NCBI RefSeq assembly: GCF_000208745.1
Contig: NC_030858.1
Coordinates: 21,286,177 to 21,350,176 of the forward strand
DNA length: 64,000 nucleotides
Direction: 5' to 3'
DNA from: Theobroma cacao
Taxonomy: Eukaryota; Streptophyta; Magnoliopsida; Malvales; Malvaceae
Shown: positions 10,852-22,976 of the stretch, one piece after another
Position numbering within the stretch: position 1 is the first letter of the stretch
Layout: each line of letters starts with the position of its first letter
Translations under genes and position numbers: made by a program
Notes under the pieces: generated by a model
The model's database searches: none
What the model saw: only the letters and a program-made list of their open reading frames with translations
Told to the model about the DNA's origin: nothing

Positions 10852-12815
10852 TGTTGGAGTAGGATCTGACTGAATTAATGTGATTATGTAAAGCATGGAT
10901 TTCAAAAAAAAAAATTCTTTTTATAAAGGAAGCAAGCAATCCAATTACACAAGCGGAAACACACATTATTATTATTGCAAGCAATATAATCACATCAAAA
11001 AATAAAATAAGAATCTATTAAGTAAGAAAAACCATACCTTTATTTTTAGATTCTTATTTTCAGACACCACCAAACCAATGAACGATTTCTCGACCGAACA
11101 AGTTTACCATTTATTCTTCAAGAATACTTTAATTTTGAACCTTGTGTGGATAAGGTGTGGAATGCAAGACTACAAGATGGCAACCGATTTTTTTTTCTCT
11201 CTCTTTTCTTTGAAAAGCTTGGAGGAGAAAAAGAGAAAAGATGGCTGAAGCTTTTGTTTTTAAGAAAAAGTACATTCTCTCTATTTTCTTCTAATCTCTT
11301 CTCTTTTTATTAAAACTCTTGCTTCAAAGGTTTAATCAAAATAAAACACCTTTGAATCAATCTTGACCATCCATTCAGAGTTATGGAAGAATCAAACATG
11401 CTCTATAATTATCAAAATAAAAATTAAAGAATAAATAATTTAATTCTTTAATTATCATTTAGAGTTCTTGATAAAATAAAACTCCCTATTGAATAATAAC
11501 TCTTATTTTATTGTTATCCATTTTTATTTAAAAAGAATTAATAATAAATAAAAGAGTAATAGTCAAACATAGAGTCTCNNNNNNNNNNNNNNNNNNNNNN
11601 NNNNNNNNNNNNNNNNNNNNNNNNNNNNNNNNNNNNNNNNNNNNNNNNNNNNNNNNNNNNNNNNNNNNNNNNNNNNNNNNNNNNNNNNNNNNNNNNNNNN
11701 NNNNNNNNNNNNNNNNNNNNNNNNNNNNNNNNNNNNNNNNNNNNNNNNNNNNNNNNNNNNNNNNNNNNNNNNNNNNNNNNNNNNNNNNNNNNNNNNNNNN
11801 NNNNNNNNNNNNNNNNNNNNNNNNNNNNNNNNNNNNNNNNNNNNNNNNNNNNNNNNNNNTGAAATCACTCCACCATAGATTCATGGTTGCACTCTTGGAT
11901 TAATTATATTTACAAGAAACAATTCAATACTTCATATTAATTGTTAGTTGTCCAATTGCAAACCTTATATTGTGAACCCTCATAACCATCCAATGACAAA
12001 AGGTGAAATTACCGTTTTACCCTTTATGTCAATTTTGTCCCCTAGTCTCAAATTTCATCCAATTAGTGATTCAATACTCTAGATCTAATCTTTTGAGTAT
12101 CCAGATGTGATGAGTACCTAATTCATCAATTCACCGGGCCTAGATTAATCACCAATCTTCTTGAAATCACTAGAAGTGTTGTTAATGTTATGAACTCCAT
12201 TATCTGGATATATGTTCCCAGATGTTCATCTCGATTATAATCCCAAAATACGGAGTCTAGATCAACACTTTATGATGATCATGCTCATGGTAAATCCAAG
12301 ATTATAAATAGATTAAACAACGAGTCCACTATCTATCAGGATTTCGGTTCTACTATAAGTAAATGCATAAGTGTGGGATCAAGATTTAAGTAATGGTAAA
12401 ACTTAAATTTGATTTTCACATGATTCCAATTCATGTTATAGTGTCATTACTTAAAGTCAACCATTTCAATGATTTGAGACTCATCATTCCCTTGAAATGA
12501 ATCACATTCATTTCGTTGGAAGTAATCTGGACACTACAGCCTTAACATAATAAAATGACCAGTTTTCTTATATGGTTGTGAAAAATTTTTTTACATTCAA
12601 TTAAAATACATGTCTCCTATGTATGACTTTTCATACAAATGTATTTTAATATATCAATAGAATCTTGGTACCTTAATAACTAGATAATAAATGCTTACTA
12701 CAACAAACTCTTCGTCTTATTATCAAAATGTACTTTTATTACAAATAAATTTAATGAATTTAAGCATGAGAATATACTTGCTTTCCAGGGCACCATATTC
12801 TCAAAATTCCTAATA
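10852..12815 (-). mobile_element. 5' LTR of copia element 1
   Basis: It is bounded by TGTTGGAG at 10852 next to the PBS and by CCTAATA at 12815, which matches the 3' LTR end at 1781. The last ~717 bp align to 1069-1781. Total is ~1.96 kb including the N run 11579-11859. Whether this whole length is LTR or contains a further insertion cannot be judged, because the matching part of the other LTR lies outside the window. Confidence 0.8.
11579..11859. other. Assembly gap (281 N) in copia 5' LTR
   Basis: Run of N inside the 5' LTR of copia element 1. Confidence 0.95.
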
Positions 12816-13531
12816 AATGATACATTGACCAAGAACATTTAGAGATTATACTTTGATCCATAAGGATCTCATTATTGTAACCCATTACAAGTCCCCTGCA
12901 AGGCATTAATTTCATAGACTTCATCCAATAGACTTATAACCTTTATAATTGATGTCTTATTAATGAATGAAAACCTTTAATCATTCAATGTGAATGATAT
13001 GATTGCATAATTAGAACTAAGCCTTGACCAACCTTAATTGGCTACAAGGCTCATTCCAACACAAATAACTTCAAAAATCATTCAAGCAATTTTTATCCTT
13101 TTTGTCATTTCAAAAGTGTAATCATTTTAAAGCTAATAAAGCTAATACATTTAAAAGATCATACATGCATGGTTATTTAAAGGTTATATTTGTGCAAAAG
13201 CTTTAACGCCCTTGACTTGTCCCCTTCCCGTATCTACTCATGGAGTCTTTATGACTAACATGTTAGTTTTTCATTTTTTTAGTTGTAGATCAGTGATAAC
13301 TCTCTTACTAATAGCTAGTGTCAGGGAGGCGTGATTCGCTTCTCTTCTCTTTAGGTGATTTAGTAACCACTTGCAACCTAGAGGTCTTATCATGTTCTAT
13401 TGACAAGTTGGTCTTTATTTACGTTTATGTAATGGATATTAAGCAAGTTATGGATTAGTAGCCTTCCATGGCACTATGCATATTTTACTAGATTATGCTT
13501 CTATGGCCAAGGGCCTAGATGAGCACCGAGG
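12816..13531 (+). mobile_element. Family-3 LTR remnant, left part
   Basis: The stretch from about 13190 (TTGACTTGTCCCC, ACTCATGGAGT, then AGTGATAACTCTCTTACTA and AGTGTCAGGGAGGCGTGAT) matches 56330-56500 in LTR M. It hosts the family-2 LTR at 13532: flanking CGAGG (13527-13531) pairs with CAAGG (22426-22430). The remnant resumes after 22430. The portion 12816-13190 is AT-rich and unassigned. Confidence 0.55.
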
Positions 13532-15352
13532 TGTGAAACCCCGATTTCTATAGACACGTAACATAAAGTAGGAACGATGACGCGGATTAAGGGTAATCTT
13601 GTCATTTTTCTTGGTGAGCTCCTAGAAGTAGGTCTTCTAGTATTATTAAGGTCTAAGTAAGTAAAATAACTAAATAAATAAAAATAAAAATAAATTTCAT
13701 AATAGGGGCAAAATGGTAATTTTGGCTATCGAGTCTAAATTTCTAAGTTTTCATGAACTCGAGTACCTCTAATTTATTGTAGACCTTTTCCCAATGTCAA
13801 AAGAGTAAAAGATTTCACCAAAAGAAAGGGAGAAGACAAAGTCAACTTGTTAATGGCATTTTCGTAAATATGTGAAACTTTTGTCAACCTTAGGTATAAA
13901 TATCTCACTTTCCAACACTTTCTTCTTCTTCCTCCCATTTCTCATCCCCATTTCAAACTTTCTATCTTCCATGGAGGCCATCCTTGAAACCTCCATAACT
14001 TTCTCATATTAACTCCAAACTTCATGTTTTTGGTACACTTTTCATAGGATTTTTCATAATCTTTCACTTGTCCACCTTAAAAACCCTCAAAAAGTTTTCC
14101 TCTGCACTTTATCTCACTAGCTGAACATTTTTAGAAAGAAAAACTCTTCAAAATATCTTGAAAACTCTTAAAAGAATTTTTCCCTCTTTAATCCTCACTA
14201 AGGAAATTCAACTACGAGTCCACCAAAGTGAGTAATGAGTTAGGGTTGCTTTTTAAGTTGTTAATGATGGCCAATAATTAGATTTGTGGGTTGTTTTATT
14301 GTGGAAGCTTATATTGTGATGAAAATGTGATTATTTATTTCTAGTGTGATTAGAATAATGCAAACAAATGACTAGTTTAATAAAGAGCATTGTGTTTGCC
14401 ACGACCTGGTACTCTCCTCGAGCCCGTGACAACCGCCGCGATGTCCCGATAGACATTCATTACCCTGAATGCCAACCGAAACCTCGCAAGGCTTAATGTT
14501 AGTTTTCACACCTCCCCTGTGAGCAATAATTACTAAATATCATATTTTAAAAGATTATAAGCTATTTCCAAATCAAAACAATAATAAAAAAATATTTTCT
14601 ATCTCACAAGGGCATTTTGGTCATTTTTTCTTAAAATTTTGAAACCTGCTGAAAATATAACATATAGGGGAAAATACACATTTCATAACTAAAAACAAGT
14701 TTTTATGTCTAAAACATTCATTTAGGGTGAAATTGTAGCTAATAGAATAAAATAAAAATATTAAATGAAATATTTTATTTTCTTATAAAACAATATTTAT
14801 AGAACTCTACGTAAATAATCTTTTTAGCGTAAAAGCAAAATAAATCCATACAGTAACACATAACCAAAGTATGTAATTTAATTTACAATGACGTGTGGGC
14901 CCCGAATGACCAAAGGTAACAAAGGCTGTGGACCTACAATTTCTGAGAAGGCGAGTCCAATACTAACCCTCTACTTAATCAGCTATTTACGGACTGTCCT
15001 AATCCTGGAATGAGTGGAAAGAAGGGTGGTGAGTTTATATAAACTCAGTGAGTAAACAAACATCATCTAAAATATCTAAAGTCGAGTAAATGGAGACAAC
15101 TTTAAATAGTTCATCGTACTATGATTCATAACGTTTCAAACTCATTTCAACTAAATAAAATAATTTCATTTCACTCAAATAATCAACATAGCTTATGAAT
15201 TTCTTAAAAATTTGGCTCGTGCCAAAACTCATTCTAGGGGATACCTTGGCCGAGGCATCCAATCGAGTCCGCCAAGGCTATTAAAGAAAAGTTTATATAC
15301 GCATAAAACACATTTTTACGTTTAAAAGCATAGTCGTTCCTTGGCGTTGGCT

Positions 15353-15392
15353 GAGTTCACCCTTACGTGGTGGCTTAGTGTGTAGTGAACTC
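15353..15392. repeat. Family-1 40-bp inverted repeat (copy C)
   Basis: GAGTTCAC at 15353-15360 and GTGAACTC at 15385-15392; same span as at 4010-4049 and 39558-39597. Confidence 0.75.
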
Positions 15393-16947
15393 TAAAGCTT
15401 TACCTCAGGAGATACTCTCCTCGCCTCTCGTACCGAGTTAAAATATAACCGGGTTTACTGTGCCTCTCTCTAATAGGCTAGTTCACGTAAACCCGCCACT
15501 GCAGTGACTAATCAATATCCCACCAAATCAATAAAAGTTTCGACAGCATGACATGACAATTATATTACTACCCATCCTGTTAAGGCAAAACAAACAGTTC
15601 ATACAATTTCAACACAATTTCCAATTCAGCCATTAATGCCAATATCACCATAAGCCATTCAATTCAAAGCATAAATTTACAACACAATCAAACAGTCTCC
15701 AAATTACTCAATTTCTAAATTCATCATTCAATTTCAAAATGATTTATAAAATCATTTCATTTAATCACATTTTACTTATAAAACATAAGGATTTACCATT
15801 TAAACTCATGTTTCTATAAAATCACAAAAACGAATAAAAACTACTTTAGATAATTAAGACGATAATAAGATTACTCACGATATCGGGAGTTCGAAATACT
15901 CCTATTCTTGGTCCTCTGGCATAATGTCTTTACCCTTGTTAGAAGACTCACCACCTATACACAATACACTACAAATAATTCAATATATTGTGTCATGTCA
16001 TTATAAATCTATTTCAAGCTTTATATGAATGCATGAGGTTGTTTGGATAGTCACTTAAAGACGGTGTTACACGTTGGTTCAATTATGATCGAAATGGATC
16101 GGTTTTCTACCTAATTCGAACTCTCCACCTTTGATTTAACCAAAACATCCTAATTGACTCCAATTATATTCATCACACTTCCAATGTCCCAAAATACACC
16201 AAAACGCCTCAATGAGCTTGACTTTCTCATTGTTATTCAACTTATTTACTAAAAGAACTATACTTTAAAATTACCATTTTCGATTTCCATCACCACCATT
16301 CATTAAATTCTAACTAAATAACACAAGATGTCACAAGAATCATCATCACTAGGTTCCTTATGAAATTCGGCCATGGGTGGGTGCATAAACACTATGATTT
16401 TTCATACTTGATTTTTTTTACACCATAAATCATTAGTTCCTAACCAAATCACTTGAAATAAAATCAAATCCACCAACAACATACCATAAGCAAGATTCCG
16501 CCCATGAGGGTGATGGAAGAACATGAATTTTTCTTATTTGCTTTTCATGCTACACATCACCAACCAACTAAAAACACTAGAATAACATGTTTTCCAACTA
16601 AATTCATCATCAAATCTTCTCTCCCTAGGTTCAGCCAACAAGGGATCCATCATGAAATCATGAATTTCAATCATGGAAAATGAGAAAGAATGCTTAGGAA
16701 AGATAGATCTCAAGCTAAATTTGAAAAATCTTACCTTTTGTCACTTGATTCGTTGAAATTCCACAATTTTCTCTTGAATTTTCTAGCTAGGGTTTTGTTC
16801 TTTCTTTCTTTCCTCTTTTCCTTGGTGAGGCCAAACATATGGGAGTGAAATGGGAGAGTCATGTGTTGATTTTTAACGTAAATTATAAAGAAATGGAAGC
16901 TTGCCACTTGCCACCATTCCATTGGTCCATGTTTAACACTTAACAAC

Positions 16948-17275
16948 NNNNNNNNNNNNNNNNNNNNNNNNNNNNNNNNNNNNNNNNNNNNNNNNNNNNN
17001 NNNNNNNNNNNNNNNNNNNNNNNNNNNNNNNNNNNNNNNNNNNNNNNNNNNNNNNNNNNNNNNNNNNNNNNNNNNNNNNNNNNNNNNNNNNNNNNNNNNN
17101 NNNNNNNNNNNNNNNNNNNNNNNNNNNNNNNNNNNNNNNNNNNNNNNNNNNNNNNNNNNNNNNNNNNNNNNNNNNNNNNNNNNNNNNNNNNNNNNNNNNN
17201 NNNNNNNNNNNNNNNNNNNNNNNNNNNNNNNNNNNNNNNNNNNNNNNNNNNNNNNNNNNNNNNNNNNNNNNNNNN
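16948..17275. other. Assembly gap (328 N) between family-1 copies C and D
   Basis: Run of N that hides the end of copy C and the start of the opposite-oriented copy D. Confidence 0.95.
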
Positions 17276-19433
17276 TTTTTTCTCATTTCCATGGCAAAAT
17301 TAGAAAGTGGGCATGGACACCCAGTTGGCCAAACCTCCATGGATGAGTTTTGAGCTTGAGTTTTGGTTTATTTTAATTGAATTAAGTGATTTTAGTTAGG
17401 TTATATTGAAATATAGCAAAAATAAGCTAGAGAAATAATTTTCTCCCATTGAAACCCATTATGCCGAATTTTCTAGGGGAATATTGGCTGCTGATCTTGA
17501 TGTTTATTTGAGAAATTATGATGAATAATGATGAATTATGAGCCTAGAAAAATAATGGGAATTTTCGGAGCAAAAATATGAATTTTTACCCATTGGGGGT
17601 ATTTTCGTAATTTGCTGTCATGACTGATAATTTGACCACACTAAGGGACATTAAGTCAATTTGGGTGAATTGAGGTATAGAAACTGAAAAAAATTAATTT
17701 GGAGTTTAAATGGACGCGTATATCGATTTATCGGGTAAAAGACCGAAATAAGCTAACACCGCGTTTAGGTAAAATTTAGACATTTTTGCATTCCATATCA
17801 TGCATTAGTAGTCTAAATTAGTTTAATTTCAATTTAGTACCAATGTGGTGAATTTTTGGATTTTGTACTGTGTCAAGGTGGTGAGTCCTCCGATAAAGGC
17901 AAGGGAATTGCATCCGAGGACTAGTAGTTTGAGTATTTCGAAAATCCCCACTGTAGACACTGTGAGTAACCTTACCATCATTTTAATTATCTAAAGTATG
18001 TTTTTATTCGGTTTTGGTGAATTTTATGAAAATGAGTTTAAATGGTAAATTTTTATGTTTTGTAAACAAAATGAGTTTAAATGAAAATATTTTATAAATT
18101 GTCTTGAAACGAAATAACGATTTTGAAAATAGAGTAATTGGAGACCACTTGTTATGAATTAAATTTATTATTTGAATCGAATGGCTTATGACAGTATTTG
18201 CATGAATGGCTGAATTGATATTTGTGTTGAAACATATAAAATATATATTTAGCCTTGAAAGGCTGTGAATTGCAATAATAGCCATATCATGTTATCGAAT
18301 TTTATTGTATGGTGAGTTTGACCTGCTGCAGTTGGCTGGGTTCTGTGGACTAGCTTATTAGAGGGGCACGAAATCCTGTTATATTTTTACCTCGGTTGGA
18401 GAGGCGAGTAGGGTAACTCCCAAGGTATAACTTTTAGAGTTCACTTCATGCCAAACCACCACGTGAAGGAGAACTCGGCCAACGCCAAGGAACGGCTATA
18501 TTTTCAAAATAAAAACATGACTTTCTAATAGTCTTGGTGGACTCAGTTGGGATAGTCGTCGGCCAAAGTATCCCAGATAACTGAGTATGATAATAATTTT
18601 TGGCATGAGCCAAGCTTTTTAAGAAATTCATAAGTCATACTGATTACTTGCTTTAAATAAATTGATTTCATTTGGTTGAAATAAGTTGAAAGATGATAAA
18701 TTACAGTTTGATTAAATGTTTTAATAGTCTCCTTTTACTCGACTTTAGATATTTTGAGTGATGTTTGTTTACTCAGTGGGATTTTATAATCTCACCACCC
18801 TCATTTCCACCCATTTCAGGCTTAGAATAGATTATAGATAACTGATATCGGCGAGGATTACAGTTAAACTTGCCACATCCAAAAACTGTAGGTTTATTTC
18901 TTTTGATACTTTTGGTTATTCGTGGGCCCACGTGTCACTGTAAATTAAATTCTATACTTTGGTTATCTGCATTACGGTATGCAGGAATTTATTTTGCTTT
19001 TACGCTGTAAAACTTATTTATGCAGTGTTCTTAAAATATTGTTTTATGTGAAAATTGAATATTTTATTTAATATTTTTATTTTATTCTAACAGTCATAAT
19101 TTCATTTTAAACGAATGTTTTAGACATCCAAAATTATTTTTTATTATGAAATATGTGTTTTCCACTTACATACTATATTTTTAACTGATTTTGAGATTTT
19201 TGGGATAAATGACCAAAATATCCCTGTGAGACGAAAATTATTATTTTATTTGTTTAAGTTGGAAACAGTTTAAAATCTTTTAGAATGTGGTATTTGGCAA
19301 CAGTTACCCACAGGAAAAATGAGAAGTTGATATTAAAGCCTTGCAAGGTTCTGGTTGACATTCCGAGTAATGAATGTCGATCGAGACGTCGTAGCAGTTA
19401 TCACGGGCTCGATGGGAGTTCCGGGTCGTGACA
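17276..19433 (+). mobile_element. Family-1 LTR copy D (5' end in gap)
   Basis: A diverged family-1 LTR in plus orientation, ending CCGGGTCGTGACA at 19433. It shares with copy B the region around 17880-17975 (GGTGGTGAGTCC, then GTGAGTAACCTTACCATC), the inverted repeat 18437-18476 (one arm mutated to GAGAACTC), ACTCAGTGGGATTTTATAAT and the terminal block. Its start and one target duplication are hidden in the N run; TAAAT at 19434-19438 would be the other. Confidence 0.75.
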
Positions 19434-20572
19434 TAAATAGCATGAAATTCATCAAAGTCCATTATCCAATTTCTCTCTTGAAAATTTCAACCAAGGAGTG
19501 TGGGTGAAGGGTATGAAATTTCTTGCTTGTTTTCATNNNNNNNNNNNNNNNNNNNNNNNNNNNNNNNNNNNNNNNNNNNNNNNNNNNNNNNNNNNNNNNN
19601 NNNNNNNNNNNNNNNNNNNNNNNNNNNNNNNNNNNNNNNNNNNNNNNNNNNNNNNNNNNNNNNNNNNNNNNNNNNNNNNNNNNNNNNNNNNNNNNNNNNN
19701 NNNNNNNNNNNNNNNNNNNNNNNNNNNNNNNNNNNNNNNNNNNNNNNNNNNNNNNNNNNNNNNNNNNNNNNNNNNNNNNNNNNNNNNNNNNNNNNNNNNN
19801 NNNNNNNNNNNNNNNNNNNNNNNNNNNNNNNNNNNNNNNNNNNNNNNNNNNNNNNNNNNNNNNNNNNNNNNNNNNNNNNNNNNNNNNNNNNNNNNNNNNN
19901 NNNNNNNNNNNNNNNNNNNNNGCCAAGAGAAATGAGATGGGAGAGTTTTAGTTGTGTTTATAAACAAAAATATAATAATATTAAAGCTTGACACTTGTCA
20001 CCATGTGATTGGTCCATGCATAAAACTTAATAATTAAGCATTTCTTCTCCACCACACAAAATCCCTCAATTATCCAAAGTATAAAATGAATTTCATGGGT
20101 TTGACAAGTGTCAAGGTGGTGTAAAATTTTAAAAATTCCAATTACGTCCTTGTGGACATTTGAAATTACCTTTTTACCTTTACGTTCGAAAAATTGTCGG
20201 AATTAAAATTTTTCACTTCTCAAGCTCAAATTATGTTCCAAATAGTCAAACTTGATCAAAATTTCATCCACCATCCCAAATTTGCCCTCGGGTGAAAAAA
20301 TGACCATTTTACCCCTACATTATGGAAAATTTCAATTTAACTCCAAATCAATCTCTGAACTCCGAATCACCATATTTAGTCATTCTTAGATTCAATAACT
20401 CTCAATTGCATCTTAAAATCTTTATTTGAACTAGTTCGAGGCTTAATCAACTTAGTTGTACCATTAGGTACACTACCGACTTTTGACAATTTTTTCGAGG
20501 TATTCAAGTATGCAAGCGTGTTGTCAAATACATGAATGACATGGAAAGTATATTATAGGGCTAGGCTTGATA
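19434..20572 (-). mobile_element. Family-1 LTR piece E
   Basis: A minus-oriented partial LTR ending TTGATA at 20572. It has the ATTGGTCCATG, 'tttaccc' and AACTAGTTCGAGGCTTAAT landmarks of copies F and A. The N run 19537-19921 lies inside it. Confidence 0.75.
19537..19921. other. Assembly gap (385 N) in family-1 piece E
   Basis: Run of N. Long reading frames drawn over it consist almost entirely of unknown residues. Confidence 0.95.
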
Positions 20573-21104
20573 GTGTTGGTGTAAGATGTCACTAAGGGAA
20601 TTAATTAAGTTTGGAATTTTGAATTTTAAGGATGATATAGGTGCTGGAAGTAATGAAAGAAGTGTTATGAAATTGGTTGGAGTTAGTATTAAGTTGACTA
20701 GTCAAATAGTGATTGAAAACTAGTTAGGAAAAACTAGTAAAGTTTGATTTAGGAAACAGCCTTTGGATTTATATTCATGCAAATTGGGTTGTTTTGATGC
20801 TATTATGTGTGATAGGTTCCAACGAGACCTTACATTTCCACTTGGAGCATTAGTTGAGGTTGGAGCCGATCAAAAAGGAAAATCAATAAAGACAAGTGAG
20901 TGAACTTGCATTTAATGTTTAGGATAAATGCATATGCGTTTGAATGAATCACTTGAAAAATTTTATTTGTCTTTTCTTTAAAATATGCATGGGAACAAGC
21001 CTTTGATGAAACGTCCTTATGTTGTGAAATGTGTAATGTGAGGAATTCATGTGTTTTCCATTTTATGTTGATATGTATGTTATGCCTTGAAAGGTACTAT
21101 TGTA

Positions 21105-21256
21105 TGATAACTACAATCATGCGTGTGCAATGTGAGAGTGCACATGACAGTGGTGATGTGGCATGGGAGTGCACATGATGATATTGCCATGTGCGGTGTG
21201 GGAGTGCACATGATGACGGTATTAGCTATGTGCGGTGTGGGAGTGCACATGAACTG
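21105..21256 (+). repeat. GTGCACATG minisatellite in family-2 LTR
   Basis: Several degenerate units of the form GTGCGGTGTGGGAGTGCACA followed by TGATGATATT. Within a unit CATGTGC and GCACATG are inverted repeats (for example 21188-21194 with 21206-21212), so each unit could fold as a hairpin with GTGCAC in its stem. Related arrays lie at 43800-44010, 46475-46710 and, reversed, at 57140-57330. Confidence 0.8.
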
Positions 21257-21512
21257 GGTTAAAGTCGGTAGTTGTATGCGCTGAACCATGTCGACTATTT
21301 TGGGGGTGAGTGGAATGTCCTTGATGAATGTTTGAAGTTACATATGGATACATATATAAATATATAAAGTAAATATATATATTCATATAAATTCTTGTAT
21401 ACATGTTTACACATAGCATCGGGTTTGTTTATGATATATAAAACTGCTTTAGGGGCGAGCCAATTTATATAAATCGAATCTAAATAAGGGCATTACAAAG
21501 AACATAATTTTT

Positions 21513-21735
21513 GTTGCAGCAAAATTGATTTTCGACGGGGCAAGAAACTTTCTGCCTTAGGAGTTACTATTCTTGCCGCAGCCAAATTGATTTTCGCTAT
21601 GACGAGAAACTTTTTGCCTTAAGAGTTACTATTCTCGCTGCAACCAAATTGATTTTTACCATGGCAAGAAACTTTCTGCCTTGAGAGTCACTGATCTTGC
21701 CGCAGCCAAATTTGATTCTCGCCGCAGCGAGAAAC
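21513..21735 (+). repeat. 62-bp tandem repeat with paired CTGCAG-type words (family 2)
   Basis: Four units with a period of exactly 62 bp. Each holds two degenerate copies of a palindrome resembling CTCGCTGCAGCGAG. Positions of the central TGCA equivalent are 21515/21536, 21577/21598, 21639/21660 and 21701/21723: pair spacing 21, 21, 21 and 22. Units are joined by AGAAACTTTCTGCCTT-like text. Confidence 0.85.
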
Positions 21736-22425
21736 TCTCTGTCTTGTTTGGAAATCTACTGCAGTTCTCACTTCTTAACTTCATTGTTGATCATGGATCC
21801 TTCAACACTAAGAGATTAAATAATCAAGGGTTGAATTAAGGGGTTTAAACAAGAAATTAAGCTAAATTGCATTGTTTTTAACATAAGTGCATCATGTTTT
21901 CTAAAACTTTCCGTATCGTTTGCTTGTTCCCTTCCTATGTTCACTCACTGGGTTTATACTTACTTTTTTCAACTTCATGTTTTTTAGATTCGAAGGCAGT
22001 TGGGACTTAGATTGAGGTGTCCACTTATATTCACCTTTTCGTAGGTACCATGGCATTCAGTAGCAGTACCTGTACCAAAAGTCATTACACTGGTAGTCAA
22101 GGGTCTTTTGTATGTGTACATGTACACTTGATGTAAATTTCTAAGACTTATGTTATAAACAATATATACGTATTTTGATTGATGATGCCACTATGAGTTG
22201 GCAATGGATGACATTGTTTGGGGATGATACAAATGTAAGTATTTAGTTGCCATAGTATATTACTGAAATACTTATAGTTAAGAATTACGAAATGTGGCTT
22301 TAGAAATGATAATGTATAATTGATAGAATAATGAATAGGATCACGTAAAGAGGCTTGCTTGGGCTTAGTGGGCTGGGCCCATTGGGTCCATGCGTCGATC
22401 ATGGCTCAGGATTTGGCCTATGACA

Positions 22426-22665
22426 CAAGGTGCAAACTCACGTATCAAATATGATTTCTAAATTATGTTTTGAAATAACATGATATAAGCATGTGAGTGT
22501 TTCCACACATTATGAGGCTGCATTTCAGAACGACGTGATGGCTCCTTTCTACAATTTATATGATATATGAATGAACATTTAATGATTTATATGATTGTTC
22601 TATTTATGTATGAATGTTAAAGGCTTGCTTAGGTCTAATGGGTTATACCCTAACCTTTATAAAAA
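22426..22665 (+). mobile_element. Family-3 LTR remnant, right part
   Basis: Sequence resuming after the family-2 LTR. It ends with GGCTTGCTTAGGTCTAATGG near 22621-22640, a decayed version of the GGCTTGCTTGGGC terminal block shared by the related LTRs. It completes the host begun at about 13190. Confidence 0.4.
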
Positions 22666-22669
22666 AAAA

Positions 22670-22976
22670 AAAATTACACCTTAACCTTCAAAAGATATTT
22701 TTATTGGTTGAAGTTTAATAGTGGTTGAAGCTCCTTAACAAGCCAATGGAAATGACATAGGCACAATGAGGAAGGGTCCTGACCTTTATAAATTGAGTTT
22801 TCAATTCTCTTTACCTCTCACTCTTTATCCTTATTGCATTTACTTTCAATTAAATATTTATTGAATTGTTAATCATCTAAATATTCGGTACAACTCTTTT
22901 TAGAGTTTATTGTGAAGAATATCTTTAAAAATCCAATTCACCCACCCTCCCCCTCTTGGATTATTCATTCTAATCA
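22670..22976 (+). mobile_element. Possible copia LTR end fragment
   Basis: The text AATTCACCCACCCTCCCCCT followed by CTTGGATTATTC (near 22940) resembles the 3' end of copia LTRs that precedes the primer site; compare AATTCACCCCCTTTTG near 35488 in copia element 2. No PBS or gag follows, so this is at most a solo or truncated LTR. Confidence 0.35.

Larger units (their letters stand above)
14397..20572 (-). mobile_element. Family-1 composite (copies C, D, E) inserted in the family-2 LTR, TSD GTGTT
   Basis: The left end TGCCACGACC (decayed TGTCACGACC) and right end TTGATA (decayed TTGACA) are flanked by perfect GTGTT duplications (14392-14396 and 20573-20577). Host family-2 sequence continues across it. 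Inside are a minus-oriented LTR piece C (14397-16947), a plus-oriented LTR D ending at 19433, and a minus-oriented piece E (19434-20572). C and E both contain the region matching about 40960-41060 of copy F, so they cannot be two halves of one LTR. They may be the 3' and 5' LTRs of one element that lost its interior, with D inserted. Two N runs hide the junctions. Confidence 0.75.
13532..22425 (+). mobile_element. Family-2 LTR (copy 1) split by a family-1 composite
   Basis: It starts TGTGAAACCCCG and ends GGCCTATGACA. The two pieces, 13532-14396 and 20578-22425, add up to about 2.71 kb, close to complete solo copy H (2.67 kb). They match H in order: TATAAATA box (13895-13902), the ATTCAACTACGAGT stretch, the splice-donor-like GTGAGTGAACTTGC, GGGAACAAGC (20991-21000), a GTGCACATG minisatellite, CTGCAG-type word pairs, GCTTGTTCCC (21922-21931), TTCACTCACTGGG and a GCTTGCTTGGGC-type terminus. 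Target duplications CGAGG/CAAGG differ by one CpG-type transition. Confidence 0.8.

Noticed and set aside
19462..19994. Long frames of 142-163 residues
   Set aside because: Almost all residues are unknown because the frames cross the N run 19537-19921. The same applies to frames over the other N runs.
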